This document shows positions 1-8,730 of a stretch of 17,394 bases of DNA, in pieces. The translations under genes were made by a program, and so were the position numbers. Within the stretch, counting starts at the first letter, position 1; the number at the start of each line of letters is the position of its first letter. The DNA comes from Deinococcus aquiradiocola (lineage in GTDB: Bacteria > Deinococcota > Deinococci > Deinococcales > Deinococcaceae), in contig NZ_BMOE01000027.1 in the NCBI RefSeq assembly GCF_014646915.1, positions 1 through 17,394 on the forward strand, written 5' to 3'. The notes under the pieces were generated by a model that was given only the letters and a program-made list of their open reading frames with translations, ran no database searches and had not been told where the DNA came from.

Positions 1-64
1 ATTTTCATGCACCTCGCCGCGTCTGCGTTCGCTTTCTTCGGCTGCCTCGCTCGGAGGCTCAGAA

Positions 65-93
65 AAGATACAGGACACTCCGCCAACTGTCAA
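65..93 (-). promoter_or_regulatory. sigma-70 type promoter reading out of the window
   Basis: On the minus strand TTGACA (93-88) is separated by exactly 17 bases from TATCTT (70-65), a near-consensus housekeeping promoter. Transcription would begin near 58 and leave the window to the left. The leader starts with a small hairpin (GCCTC/GAGGC, 58-44) and reaches an ATG at 8-6 preceded by GAGGTG, which may be the start of the next gene; only two codons are inside the window, so nothing can be said about its product. The stretch from here to luxS (94-183) shows no gene. Confidence 0.7.
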
Positions 94-183
94 GCGCCCA
101 CCCGCGAACTCCCTTCATCTCCCCCATCCCACACCACCAGAACGCGTGCAGGACAGCAAAAAACGAAACAGAGGGAAAGGGGA

Positions 184-651
184 TCAGCGCTGAAGCAGCA
201 CCGTCTCCTGCACCTTCAGGCCTGCCGCGAGTGCGTCGCGCGCATGACCGCGCGCCGCACCGAGATCATGATCACGGTAATTGCCGCACTCCAGCTCGCT
301 CACGCCGGGAATCGGACGGTCGTGTCCCGCCACGTCCCGGAGGGCCGCCTCGAAGGCCGTGAGGACACCCTGCTCGTCCGGCTCCCCGATGACCGCCATG
401 TACATGCCGGTCCGGCAGCCCATCGGGGAGACATCCACCACGTCATTGAGGTGATCGCGCAGGTACCCGGCCAGCAGGTGCTCCAGCGTATGAATGGCCG
501 CCGGGTCGATCGCCGCCTGGTTCGGCTGCAGCAGGCGCAGGTCGTACTTGCTGATGGCGTCGCCGTGCGGCGTGCGCTTCAGGCCCGCCAGACGGATGTA
601 CGGAGCGTGAACTTTGGTGTGATCCAGATCGAAGGACTCTACATTGGCCAT
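184..651 (-). CDS. luxS: S-ribosylhomocysteine lyase (LuxS)
   Basis: This 155-residue cytoplasmic metalloenzyme cleaves S-ribosylhomocysteine to homocysteine and DPD, the precursor of autoinducer-2, as part of the activated methyl cycle. Visible family features are the HTLEH metal motif (His54, Glu57, His58), the third metal ligand in ECGNY (Cys122) and the catalytic cysteine in SPMGCRTG (Cys79). Length is normal for LuxS. I chose the ATG at 651 because family members begin [13 protein letters not shown]; an in-frame ATG at 687 would add 12 residues. Neither start has a clear Shine-Dalgarno sequence, and CACAAT lies six bases before ATG 651, so a leaderless mRNA is possible. It stands alone, divergent from lspA. 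Whether it serves signalling or only methyl recycling cannot be told from sequence. Confidence 0.97.
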   Translation of the reverse strand: MANVESFDLDHTKVHAPYIRLAGLKRTPHGDAISKYDLRLLQPNQAAIDPAAIHTLEHLLAGYLRDHLNDVVDVSPMGCRTGMYMAVIGEPDEQGVLTAFEAALRDVAGHDRPIPGVSELECGNYRDHDLGAARGHARDALAAGLKVQETVLLQR

Positions 652-756
652 GCCGTCATTGTGCCGCGCCACGCCGTCGCGCCGCATGAAGCTGTCTCAC
701 ACCGCAGTACGAACACGCCGCCTCTGGACGGCGCGGCCATACGGCATACTGGCCAG

Positions 757-1302
757 GTGCCCGACGAACAAGGTCCCACCCTTCCGGCTGACGCCGCGCG
801 CCGCCCGACCCCCGGCTGGATTCCCCTGCTGATCGCCGCCGTGCTGATCGGCGCGGACCAGTGGCTGAAAGTCTGGGCGCGAACGCACCTCAACCTCTAC
901 GAAGCGCCGCAGCCTTTCATTCCGGGCCTGCTCGGCTGGCAGCTCACGTACAACACCGGCGCCGCCTGGAGCCTCCTGTCGAGCGCCACCGTGCCGCTCG
1001 CCATCATGCGGCTCCTGGTGGGCCTCGGGATTCTCGGATACCTGATCCTGAGACCGCAGCCGCGCTTCCTGGCCTTCACGCTCGCCCTGATTGCGGCGGG
1101 CGCCATCGGCAACACCATCGACGGCCTGCGCTTCGGACGGGTGACGGACATGCTGCAGTCACCCGCCCTGTCCGCCGTGACGCGCGCCCTGCACGCCGGA
1201 GAGTTCCCGATCTTCAACCTCGCGGACTCCTGCGTGGTGCTCGGCACGCTGCTGCTGATCGTGACGAGCCTCCTGCCGGAACGCCGGACGCGCAACGCCT
1301 GA
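757..1302 (+). CDS. lspA: Lipoprotein signal peptidase (LspA, signal peptidase II)
   Basis: This integral membrane aspartyl protease removes signal peptides from prolipoproteins after lipid attachment. The 181-residue product shows the family blocks in order: DQWLK (34-38), YNTGAAWSL (65-73, Asn66), [15 protein letters not shown] (118-132) and FNLADS (153-158). Asp131 and Asp157 correspond to the catalytic pair. Four hydrophobic segments fit the usual four-helix topology. A short segment around residues 135-149 before the FNLAD block is longer than usual. The GTG at 757 is preferred: the open frame continues upstream, but that part only mirrors luxS on the other strand. No Shine-Dalgarno is visible; CATACT (745-750) six bases upstream fits leaderless expression. 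Two lipobox proteins encoded at 6951-10899 would be substrates. Confidence 0.93.
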   Translation: MPDEQGPTLPADAARRPTPGWIPLLIAAVLIGADQWLKVWARTHLNLYEAPQPFIPGLLGWQLTYNTGAAWSLLSSATVPLAIMRLLVGLGILGYLILRPQPRFLAFTLALIAAGAIGNTIDGLRFGRVTDMLQSPALSAVTRALHAGEFPIFNLADSCVVLGTLLLIVTSLLPERRTRNA

Positions 1303-1309
1303 ACAGACC

Positions 1310-1354
1310 AACGAGAGAGCGGGCTCCTGAACTTCAGGAGCCCGCTCTCTCGTT
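1310..1354. terminator. bidirectional terminator between lspA and rpmB
   Basis: A perfect 22-base inverted repeat (arms 1310-1331 and 1333-1354, tight loop around ACT) begins seven bases after the lspA stop. The stem is AACG at one end and CGTT at the other, so RNA from either strand ends in a few U residues. It lies between two convergent genes and can serve both. Confidence 0.9.
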
Positions 1355-1386
1355 GTATTCGCCGCAATCTGCGGCACTCGCGCCGT

Positions 1387-1608
1387 TCAGGCGGCGAGCG
1401 CGTTCTTCATGCACTTGGTGCAGATACGCAGACGAACGCTGGCGCCGTCCTTGCGGATGGTGACGCGCTGCAGGTTGGGAAGCTGACGGGTCTTGCTGAC
1501 GCCGGTGACCTTACGGCCCACGCCGCCCGCCGCACGGGCCTTACCGCGGCGGATGACCGAGTTGACCACGATCGGTCCCTTGCCGCACATTTCGCATACT
1601 CTTGCCAT
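1387..1608 (-). CDS. rpmB: 50S ribosomal protein L28
   Basis: This small basic protein of 73 residues is a structural part of the large ribosomal subunit. It has the L28 pattern: an N-terminal [12 protein letters not shown] followed by a basic core with KTRQLPNLQ. Two CxxC pairs (Cys5/Cys8 and Cys63/Cys66) are intact, so it is the zinc-binding (C+) form of L28. The ATG at 1608 has a good ribosome binding site, AAGGAGCA, a few bases upstream (1611-1618). It is transcribed alone from a TACACT promoter at 1749-1744, giving a leader of about 130 bases that is predicted to be structured. It converges with lspA on a shared terminator. Confidence 0.96.
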   Translation of the reverse strand: MARVCEMCGKGPIVVNSVIRRGKARAAGGVGRKVTGVSKTRQLPNLQRVTIRKDGASVRLRICTKCMKNALAA

Positions 1609-1670
1609 ATTGCTCCTTGATGTTCTTCTTCAGTCCGGGATTTGGCTTCTCAGCGCAGGCGTCCTTTTTC

Positions 1671-1736
1671 CCTGTCCTGCACGGACTTGAACCCGTACAC
1701 GAGGGGGGCGTCGGCCTGGCGCTGTCGCCGGACAAG
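1671..1736 (-). ncRNA. structured, tRNA-like 5' leader of rpmB (or tRNA remnant)
   Basis: The minus strand folds by eye into a cloverleaf-like shape of 66 bases. A 7-bp closing stem pairs CTTGTCC (1736-1730) with GGACAGG (1677-1671), one pair being G-U. Inside are GGCG-ACAG-CGCC (1729-1718), a short GGC/GCC hairpin (1716-1707) and a 7-bp stem TGTACGG/CCGTGCA (1699-1693, 1684-1678) around a GTTCAAGT loop. The last arm resembles a tRNA T arm lacking one C. There is no proper D loop or anticodon arm, so it is not a working tRNA. It starts at the predicted transcription start of rpmB, which suggests a regulatory leader. Chance pairing in GC-rich DNA is a real alternative. Confidence 0.3.
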
Positions 1737-1743
1737 CCTTACG

Positions 1744-1749
1744 AGTGTA
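1744..1749 (-). promoter_or_regulatory. -10 element of the rpmB promoter
   Basis: TACACT on the minus strand (1749-1744) is a good -10 hexamer. No clear -35 is seen about 17 bases upstream. The expected start, 1738-1737, is immediately before the structured leader. The region from here to ychF (1750-1942) holds no recognisable gene. Confidence 0.5.
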
Positions 1750-1942
1750 GCACACACGCGCGGCTCTTCCCACAGGCACGCCCGTTCCGGCGTCACGTCC
1801 CGGCAGGGACCGGCGCACGACCCGCAGCCTGGAAGCGCCTGATACATTGGATTCCAGTGTGCCGCCTGAACGCGGGCGGCGCAGAACGCTCTGGAGCCAC
1901 CGGCACGCCCGGACCGGTTCGAGCGACAAGGAGTGATACCTC

Positions 1943-3040
1943 ATGGGTCTTGGAATCGGAATCGTCGGACTGCCGAACGTCGGCAAAAGCACGCTGTTCA
2001 ACGCCATCACGCGCGCAGGCGCCCTCGCCGCCAACTACCCCTTCGCGACCATCGAGCCGAACGTCGGCCGCGTGACCGTGCCGGACGCGCGCCTGAGCGC
2101 CCTGAGCCGCGTGTTCACCAAGGGCGACCGCGTGCCGCCCATCATCCCGACCTTCGTGGAGTTCGTGGACATCGCGGGCCTCGTGAAGGGCGCGTCGCAG
2201 GGCGAGGGTCTGGGCAACCAGTTCCTGGCGAACATCCGCGAGACGGACGCCATCGCGCACGTCGTCCGCTGCTTCGAGGACGGCAACGTGATTCACGTGG
2301 CCGGGCAGGTCGACCCGATCGACGACATCGAGACGATCAATACCGAACTGATCCTGGCGGACCTGTCGGGCCTGGAGAAGCGCGCGCAGGGCCTCAGCAA
2401 GAAAGCCAAGGGCGGCGACAAGGACGCCCGCGAGCAGCTGGACCTCGCGGAGAGCATCCTGAAGGTGCTCGGCGAGGGCAGGCCCGCGCGCGCCGCGACG
2501 TACGACGCGCCCATCCCGAAGGATTTCGGGCTGATCACCATCAAGCCCGTGATCTACGTCGCGAACGTCGGTGAGGACGGCCTGACGGAAGACAACGCGT
2601 ACGTGAAGCGCGTGCGCGCCTACGCGGAAGCCGAGGGCGCGCAGGTCGTGAAGATCAGCGCGCAGATCGAGAGCGAACTGGCCGAGATGCCCGAAGAGGA
2701 CGCCGCCGAGTTCCTGAAGGAGCTGGGCGTGGAGGAGAGTGGGCTGGATCAGCTGGTGCACGTCGGGTACCGCACGCTGGGCCTGATGACCTTCATCACG
2801 TCCGGCGAGAAGGAAGTCCGCGCGTGGACGATCCGTCAGGGCGAGAAGGCGCCCGAGGCGGCCGGTGAGATCCACTCGGACCTGGAGCGCGGATTCATCC
2901 GTGCCGAGGTGATCGAGTGGGACAAGATGGTCGAGGCGGGCGGCTGGGCCGCCGCGAAGGCCAAGGGCTGGGTGCGGACGGAAGGCAAGGAGTACGTGAT
3001 GAAGGACGGCGACATCATGAACGTGCTGCACAACATGTAA
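1943..3040 (+). CDS. ychF: Redox-regulated ribosome-associated ATPase YchF/OLA1 family
   Basis: YchF is a universally conserved P-loop NTPase of the Obg branch that prefers ATP, binds ribosomes and is linked to translation and stress responses. The 365-residue product has the family length. It shows the P-loop GLPNVGKST (residues 9-17), the switch II block [10 protein letters not shown] (76-85, with a Leu where most GTPases have the catalytic Gln), a changed G4 motif (YVANVGED instead of NKxD, the reason for ATP preference) and a C-terminal TGS domain (about 281-364, [16 protein letters not shown]). The ATG at 1943 has the ribosome binding site AAGGAGTG ten bases upstream. It stands alone, between the rpmB leader and its own terminator. 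Confidence 0.97.
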   Translation: MGLGIGIVGLPNVGKSTLFNAITRAGALAANYPFATIEPNVGRVTVPDARLSALSRVFTKGDRVPPIIPTFVEFVDIAGLVKGASQGEGLGNQFLANIRETDAIAHVVRCFEDGNVIHVAGQVDPIDDIETINTELILADLSGLEKRAQGLSKKAKGGDKDAREQLDLAESILKVLGEGRPARAATYDAPIPKDFGLITIKPVIYVANVGEDGLTEDNAYVKRVRAYAEAEGAQVVKISAQIESELAEMPEEDAAEFLKELGVEESGLDQLVHVGYRTLGLMTFITSGEKEVRAWTIRQGEKAPEAAGEIHSDLERGFIRAEVIEWDKMVEAGGWAAAKAKGWVRTEGKEYVMKDGDIMNVLHNM

Positions 3041-3059
3041 GGAAGGCGCAGGGAGGCGA

Positions 3060-3091
3060 GGGGCGCGGCCGGTGCATCACGGCTGCGCCCC
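3060..3091 (+). terminator. terminator of ychF
   Basis: GGGGCGCGGCCG (3060-3071) pairs with CGGCTGCGCCCC (3080-3091) with one mismatch around an 8-base loop, followed by TTCT. It sits 20 bases after the ychF stop. Confidence 0.65.
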
Positions 3092-3127
3092 TTCTGCTGT
3101 GCGGTGCTGGTGGGCGTGATGGGTGCG

Positions 3128-3156
3128 TTGCACTCCCGCCACCGAACTGTTATGTT
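3128..3156 (+). promoter_or_regulatory. ddrB promoter
   Basis: TTGCAC (3128-3133) and TATGTT (3151-3156) are 17 bases apart, a good sigma-70 pair upstream of ddrB. The -10 lies inside the RDRM palindrome, so repressor binding would block the polymerase. The leader to the start codon would be about 65 bases and contains a normal ribosome binding site. Confidence 0.65.
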
Positions 3157-3166
3157 ATTTGCATAA
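3150..3166 (+). promoter_or_regulatory. RDRM operator (predicted DdrO binding site)
   Basis: TTATGTTATTTGCATAA is a 17-bp palindrome with TTATG and CATAA ends. It matches the RDRM consensus as I remember it (TTATGTCATTGACATAA) at 14 of 17 positions, all mismatches lying in the centre. In Deinococcus the repressor DdrO binds this motif, and cleavage of DdrO by the metalloprotease IrrE (PprI) after radiation or desiccation releases the regulon. Its place over the -10 element of a DdrB-type gene, a core regulon member, makes chance very unlikely. Confidence 0.88.
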
Positions 3167-3229
3167 CCCGGCGGGGTCAGCCCAGCCGGTACAGGAGTGG
3201 CCCACCCGGCCCCCCACCCAAGGAGACCC

Positions 3230-3685
3230 ATGCCCACACTTCACCTGACCGGCCCCCTCGGAACGAGCATCAGCGTCGACGTGCCCGAAGACCGCGACCT
3301 GCTCAGCGTCCTGCGCCGCTACGGCCGCCAGGGCTGGACGAGCGGCGAGATTCCCGCCGGCGGCATCAGCCTCCCGCTCGCCATGGCCGACACCTTCGAC
3401 TGGTCCCTGATCGGCGCGCGCCCCTACACCACGCCCGACGGCGAACAGGCCGTCATCCACAAGGGCCAGAGCTACAAACGCCGCGAACTCGACGAGGTCG
3501 ACACCAAGAAGATCAAGCTGCCCCGCATCGTCAAGTACAGCCGTGGCGCCCGCCCCACCGACCCCACCCACCTCAAGGAAGGCGAGGAGGGCGGCGTGCA
3601 GTACGTGACCCTCATCAGCTTCCGGGGCGGCGGCCGCGTGATCGAGGCGTACCAGGACCCCGGCGCCACCGCCCAGCCCAGGTAA
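3230..3685 (+). CDS. ddrB: DdrB-type single-stranded DNA-binding protein, short form
   Basis: DdrB is a Deinococcus-specific pentameric ssDNA-binding protein, induced by DNA damage, that promotes strand annealing during genome reassembly. The 151-residue product carries the family signature blocks GWTSGEIPAGG (35-45), FDWSLIGAR (56-64), KRRELDEVDTKKIKLP (83-98), KYSRGARPTDPTH (102-114) and YVTLISFRGGGR (125-136). The ATG at 3230 follows the ribosome binding site AAGGAGA (3220-3226). An RDRM overlaps the promoter, which fits the regulon. It looks divergent from the D. radiodurans and D. geothermalis proteins as I recall them, and it stops at GATAQPR without the low-complexity, acidic C-terminal tail I remember for those. 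It could therefore be a second, tail-less ddrB paralogue. A strong terminator follows. Confidence 0.88.
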   Translation: MPTLHLTGPLGTSISVDVPEDRDLLSVLRRYGRQGWTSGEIPAGGISLPLAMADTFDWSLIGARPYTTPDGEQAVIHKGQSYKRRELDEVDTKKIKLPRIVKYSRGARPTDPTHLKEGEEGGVQYVTLISFRGGGRVIEAYQDPGATAQPR

Positions 3686-3706
3686 CCCCCACAGAACACA
3701 ATCACA

Positions 3707-3750
3707 CAGGAGAGCGCCGCCCGGTAACGTCCACGGGCGGCGCTCTCCTG
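3707..3750 (+). terminator. terminator of ddrB
   Basis: A perfect 17-bp stem (CAGGAGAGCGCCGCCCG at 3707-3723 with its complement at 3734-3750) encloses a 10-base loop, starting about 20 bases after the ddrB stop. There is no U tract on the plus strand. Confidence 0.8.
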
Positions 3751-3771
3751 CACGGTTCCGGGTGCTTCGTG

Positions 3772-3984
3772 CGGTGTCGATCCGATTCCAGGGAGGCCGG
3801 AACGTGCCTGGTGCTCGCTTCGCCCCACTGAACTCCAGGAGGTGAGCTCAATCTGGGATCATACGATTTTGAGCTGAACTTTTGGAGTTCAGCCGAGCGA
3901 AGCGAGCACCAAAAAATACGGTTTTGAGGAGGTGGAAGGGATGTCGGTGCTTTTCCCGGCATCCCTGGAATCGGATCAAAACCG
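3772..3984. repeat. nested palindromic repeat element, copy A
   Basis: The element has imperfect terminal inverted repeats of 29 bp: 3772-3800 and the complement of 3956-3984 agree at 26 of 29 positions, with GATCCGATTCCAGGGA as invariant centre. Inside is a 100-bp core (3811-3910) that is itself palindromic: GTGCTCGCTTCG (3811-3822) with CGAAGCGAGCAC (3898-3909), and CTGAACTCCA (3828-3837) with TGGAGTTCAG (3883-3892). The same element recurs at 14680-15077 in the opposite orientation. There is no transposase or credible reading frame, so it resembles a MITE or the small non-coding repeats described for D. radiodurans. It fills the gap between the ddrB terminator and the 3' end of the alpha-glucosidase gene. 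Confidence 0.85.
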
Positions 3985-4000
3985 TATCAGTGGTCGCGGG

Positions 4001-5674
<1,674 letters not shown>

Positions 5675-5680
5675 GCGTCC

Positions 5681-5686
5681 AGCGTA
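5681..5686 (-). promoter_or_regulatory. -10 element for leaderless alpha-glucosidase mRNA
   Basis: TACGCT (minus strand, 5686-5681) fits TANNNT and lies six bases before ATG 5674. This is the spacing typical of leaderless genes in Deinococcus. No clear -35 is visible. Confidence 0.5.
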
Positions 5687-5752
5687 GCAGAACATTCACT
5701 GAATCGTTTCAGACAGGCGGTGGACCTCACACCGGACTTGCCCCGCTTCCGC

Positions 5753-6895
5753 TCACCGGGCGTCCGCGCCCAGCCGCACCGTCAGGGCCACGCCCGGCGC
5801 GCCCGCCGACCCGTCCGGCACCCCGTACCCCAGGTCGCGCCGCAGCGCCCCGGCCGCCCCCGCGTTCCCGCTCAGGGTCGTGCGCGGCAACGCGTGCCGG
5901 TCCTCCGACACGATCCGCACGTCCCGGTACCCGGCCGCCTCCAGCCGCGCCTTCACGCGCCGCGCCGTGCCCTGCGGCGCGTCCACGTTCACGAGCGCCA
6001 CGCTCAGGGCACGAGGGTCGCCGGGGTCCGCGAACTGCTCCTGCACCAGTGCCCGGATGCCCGCCGCGTCCGGCGACCACGTCCCGCCCGGCCCGAACCG
6101 GCCCGGCAGCGTCGCCGCACTTACCTTCGGGCCGTGCAGCAGCGCCCCCAGCACCGCCCCGAAGGTGCCGCGCGTCAGGTCCGTGCTGGCGTTGCGGTCG
6201 AGCGCGCCCACCACCGCCGGGAGGCGCCACGCGTTCAGCGGGCTGCGCAGCCGCGCCGCGAGCGCCCCCAGGAACATCTGCTGGCGACTCACGCGCCCGA
6301 TGTCGCCGAGCGCGTCGTGCCGGAAGCGCAGGAACCCCTCGGCCTGCTGGCCGTTCAGGTGCTGCGGCCCGGCCTTCAGGTTGATGTGCAGCCTGCCGGC
6401 CGTGTCGTCGTAACGCATGTCTTCCGGCACCGTGAGGTTCACGCCGCCCGCCGCGTCCGTCAGGTCCCGCAGCGCGTTCAGCGACAGGAGCGCGTGCGCG
6501 TCCACGCGCAGGCCCGTGAGCTGCTGCACGGCCTGCACCAGCGTGTCCGGACCGCCTCGCCGGTTCGCGGAGTTGATCTTGCCGTACCCCCAGCCGGGCA
6601 CGTTCACCCACGTGTCGCGCGGGATGGAGAGCAGCCGCACCTGCCCGTCCGGCTGCACCTGCGCGAGCACGATGGTGTCGGTCAGGCCGCTGTAGTCTTC
6701 CGGCGCGGCCGGGTACGGCCACACGGCGCTCGGCGGGTAGTTCGGCGTGACGCCCGCCAGCAGCAGCGTGACGGGCCGCTCGGACGCGCGCGGCAGCGAC
6801 CCGAACCGGCCGAGGGCCGGGGCAGCCGGGGCGAGCAGGGCCACGCCGCCCGCAAGCACGACAGCCAGGGTCAGGAAGGGCCGGAAACGGGGCAT
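5753..6895 (-). CDS. LytR-CpsA-Psr (LCP) family cell-wall protein with LytR_C domain
   Basis: LCP proteins are membrane-anchored phosphotransferases that attach glycopolymers to peptidoglycan from lipid-linked precursors. The 380-residue product has one N-terminal membrane segment (about 8-28) and the extracellular LCP domain: DTIVLAQVQP (73-82), SIPRDTW (90-96, Arg93), GYGKINSANRRGGP (103-116), and the Arg-rich block RFRHDALGDIGRVSRQQ (190-206), which holds the conserved arginines and aspartate. A C-terminal LytR_C-type domain follows (about 278-375, beginning LSVALVNVDAPQG). The ATG at 6895 has no Shine-Dalgarno, but a TACACT box (6909-6904) lies eight bases upstream, implying little or no leader. 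Deinococcus envelopes are unusual, so the polymer that is attached is unknown. Confidence 0.92.
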   Translation of the reverse strand: MPRFRPFLTLAVVLAGGVALLAPAAPALGRFGSLPRASERPVTLLLAGVTPNYPPSAVWPYPAAPEDYSGLTDTIVLAQVQPDGQVRLLSIPRDTWVNVPGWGYGKINSANRRGGPDTLVQAVQQLTGLRVDAHALLSLNALRDLTDAAGGVNLTVPEDMRYDDTAGRLHINLKAGPQHLNGQQAEGFLRFRHDALGDIGRVSRQQMFLGALAARLRSPLNAWRLPAVVGALDRNASTDLTRGTFGAVLGALLHGPKVSAATLPGRFGPGGTWSPDAAGIRALVQEQFADPGDPRALSVALVNVDAPQGTARRVKARLEAAGYRDVRIVSEDRHALPRTTLSGNAGAAGALRRDLGYGVPDGSAGAPGVALTVRLGADAR

Positions 6896-6903
6896 TGGCG
6901 CGA

Positions 6904-6932
6904 AGTGTAGCAGGCGACCGGCACGAAGTGTA
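6904..6932 (-). promoter_or_regulatory. tandem TACACT boxes upstream of the LCP gene
   Basis: The minus strand carries TACACT at 6909-6904 and again at 6932-6927, each inside a 10-base direct repeat (plus strand CGAAGTGTAG at 6901-6910 and 6924-6933, period 23). The proximal box is spaced for a leaderless transcript. The distal one may be a second promoter or part of a duplicated regulator site. Confidence 0.45.
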
Positions 6933-6950
6933 GGGCGGCGCCGGGCACGC

Positions 6951-8639
6951 TCAGCGCGTCTGGATGCTCTGGCCGTTCAGGTCGCCGTTCACGGTCACGG
7001 GGAGGCTACCGGTGGCGGTGCGGCCGTCGACGGTCAGGGTGGCCTGCAGCGTCGTCTGCCCGGCCGCGACGCCCGGCAGGCTGAACGGGACGCGCACCAC
7101 GCCGTTCGCGAGGGTGCCGGTGAAGGTCTTGCCGGTGCCGCCGCCCGTCACGGCGAGCGTGTACGCCCGGCCCGCGTTCTGCGGGAGGGCCAGCGCGGCC
7201 TTCACGGCGGCCCCCACGTCCAGCAGTCGGCCGCCCGCGACGCTGCGGGCACTGCCGACCAGGGCGGACTTCACCTGCGCGGCATTCAGATCGGGCCGCG
7301 CGCCCAGGATCAGGGAGGCCGCGCCGCTCACGAGGGGAGCCGCCTCGCTCGTCCCGATGCGCAGGGCGTACCCGCCGCCGACTGGGCCGCCCGGCGAGGT
7401 GGTCTGCGCGGTGGGCGCGAGCGTCAGGATGCCGTAGGCGGGGTCGCCCACGCAGGAGGTGCCGGACAGCGTGGCGTTCCCGCCGGGCGCGACGAGGTCG
7501 AGGGCCTTGTCGCCGCTCTTCGGGCGGGCGCTGTAGCAGGCGAGCGCGTCCGTCTTGCCGAGCGCGCCGACCGCGATCACGTTCGGATCGGCGGCCGGGT
7601 AGTACAGACCGTCGGACGGGGTGTTGCCGGCCGCCGCGACGAGCACCACGCCCGCCTGACTGGCCGCCTGCAGGCGCTGCGCGAGCGCCGCGTCCACGTT
7701 CGCGCCCTTCAGGCCGAGGCTCATGTTGACGACGCGCGCTCCGTTCTGCGTGGCGTACCCGACGGCCCGCGCGAGGTTCGCGGTGGTGGCGCCTCCCGCG
7801 TCGTCGAAGACGCGCAGCGGCATCACGGTCCGGCCCGTCCACGTGAGGCCCGCGATGCCGGTCGCGTTGTTGGTGGCCGCGCCGATCAGTCCGGCGGAAC
7901 TCGTGCCGTGTCCCACGTCGCCGCCCGCCGCTTCGGACGGGTCGCTGTCGTTGTTCGCGAAATCGTAGCCGGGCAGCAGCCGGGACGCCAGTTCGGGGTG
8001 CGTGCGGTCCACACCGGTGTCGAGGACGGCCGTGACAGCGCCCGTCGGGGCGGCCCCGATCTGCGCCCAGCCGCCCTCGGCATTGATGCGCGTCAGGTAG
8101 TCCTGATCGTAGGCGGCCCCGGCGACCGTGACGCCCGCCCCGCTGGCGGACGGGTAGCCGGGGTCGTTCGGGACGGCGAGGGCCGAGTAGATGTAGTTCG
8201 GCTGTACGGTCACGGTCGGAACGGTCAGGGCCTGCGTGCCGGACCCCTGCGCGGCCAGGCCGCCCGTCAGCTCCTGCGCGAGCCGGGCCGCGAAGGCCTG
8301 ATCGGACTCCCCGGCGGGCGTGCGGACGAGCCGCAGTTCGCCCGACCCGTCCCCGAGCGCGGTGACGCTCAGGGTGCCGAGCGTGCCGGGCAGGCGACCC
8401 GCGCCCACCACGAGGACCTCTCCCTGCACGTGCGGCAGCGTCCAGTCCACCGTTCCCGCACCGGCCGCCTGGGTGACCGGCTGGAGGGCCTGCGCCGTCG
8501 TGGCTGCCCCCGGCAGCAGGGCGGCGCCACTCACCGTATACGTCGTGCCGCCCGCGCCCGGGTCTCCTCCGGGCGTGGCGGGGCCACCACAGGCCGCGAG
8601 CAGGCTACAGGTCAGCAGGGGCAGCATCAGGCGCTTCAT
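6951..8639 (-). CDS. S8 (subtilisin-like) serine protease, lipoprotein
   Basis: This 562-residue secreted subtilase should degrade proteins at the cell surface. Residues 1-17 are a lipoprotein signal ending in the lipobox LLAAC (Cys17), so LspA would process it and it would stay membrane-anchored. A propeptide-like region (about 35-150) precedes the peptidase domain. The catalytic triad is intact: Asp207 (VLDTGVD), His244 (GHGTSSAG) and Ser431 (GTSEAAP), with oxyanion Asn339 (AAAGN). A small beta-rich C-terminal segment (about 490-562) follows the peptidase. The start at 8639 gives the lipobox signal; an upstream in-frame ATG at 8699 would bury it. Ribosome binding is weak (GAGAGG almost touching the ATG), so translation may be coupled to the paralogue 91 bases upstream. 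Confidence 0.93.
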   Translation of the reverse strand: MKRLMLPLLTCSLLAACGGPATPGGDPGAGGTTYTVSGAALLPGAATTAQALQPVTQAAGAGTVDWTLPHVQGEVLVVGAGRLPGTLGTLSVTALGDGSGELRLVRTPAGESDQAFAARLAQELTGGLAAQGSGTQALTVPTVTVQPNYIYSALAVPNDPGYPSASGAGVTVAGAAYDQDYLTRINAEGGWAQIGAAPTGAVTAVLDTGVDRTHPELASRLLPGYDFANNDSDPSEAAGGDVGHGTSSAGLIGAATNNATGIAGLTWTGRTVMPLRVFDDAGGATTANLARAVGYATQNGARVVNMSLGLKGANVDAALAQRLQAASQAGVVLVAAAGNTPSDGLYYPAADPNVIAVGALGKTDALACYSARPKSGDKALDLVAPGGNATLSGTSCVGDPAYGILTLAPTAQTTSPGGPVGGGYALRIGTSEAAPLVSGAASLILGARPDLNAAQVKSALVGSARSVAGGRLLDVGAAVKAALALPQNAGRAYTLAVTGGGTGKTFTGTLANGVVRVPFSLPGVAAGQTTLQATLTVDGRTATGSLPVTVNGDLNGQSIQTR

Positions 8640-8730
8640 ACCTCTCAGCTTCGGAGGTGCGGGCTGACAGGAAGCACGGGTCGGATGAAGGCCGTCCACA
8701 TCCGGCGTCAGAATCCCTTCAGGTTGCGGG

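Noticed and set aside
7..756. N-terminal extension of the lspA frame and other plus-strand coding here
   Set aside because: The open frame before 757 only runs antisense to luxS and shows no lspA homology; LspA proteins start just before the first membrane helix.
1671..1736. Functional tRNA gene
   Set aside because: Only the acceptor-like stem and a T-arm-like loop are present. D loop and anticodon arm do not form and the T stem lacks a base, so it is listed only as a structured leader or remnant.
1793..3031. 412-residue minus-strand open frame opposite ychF
   Set aside because: It is rich in Arg, Leu, Val and His without any motif, and ychF on the other strand is fully convincing.
8682..8704. 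Terminator between the two proteases
   Set aside because: The inverted repeat CGGATG/CATCCG has only 6 bp with an 11-base loop and no U tract, too weak to claim.
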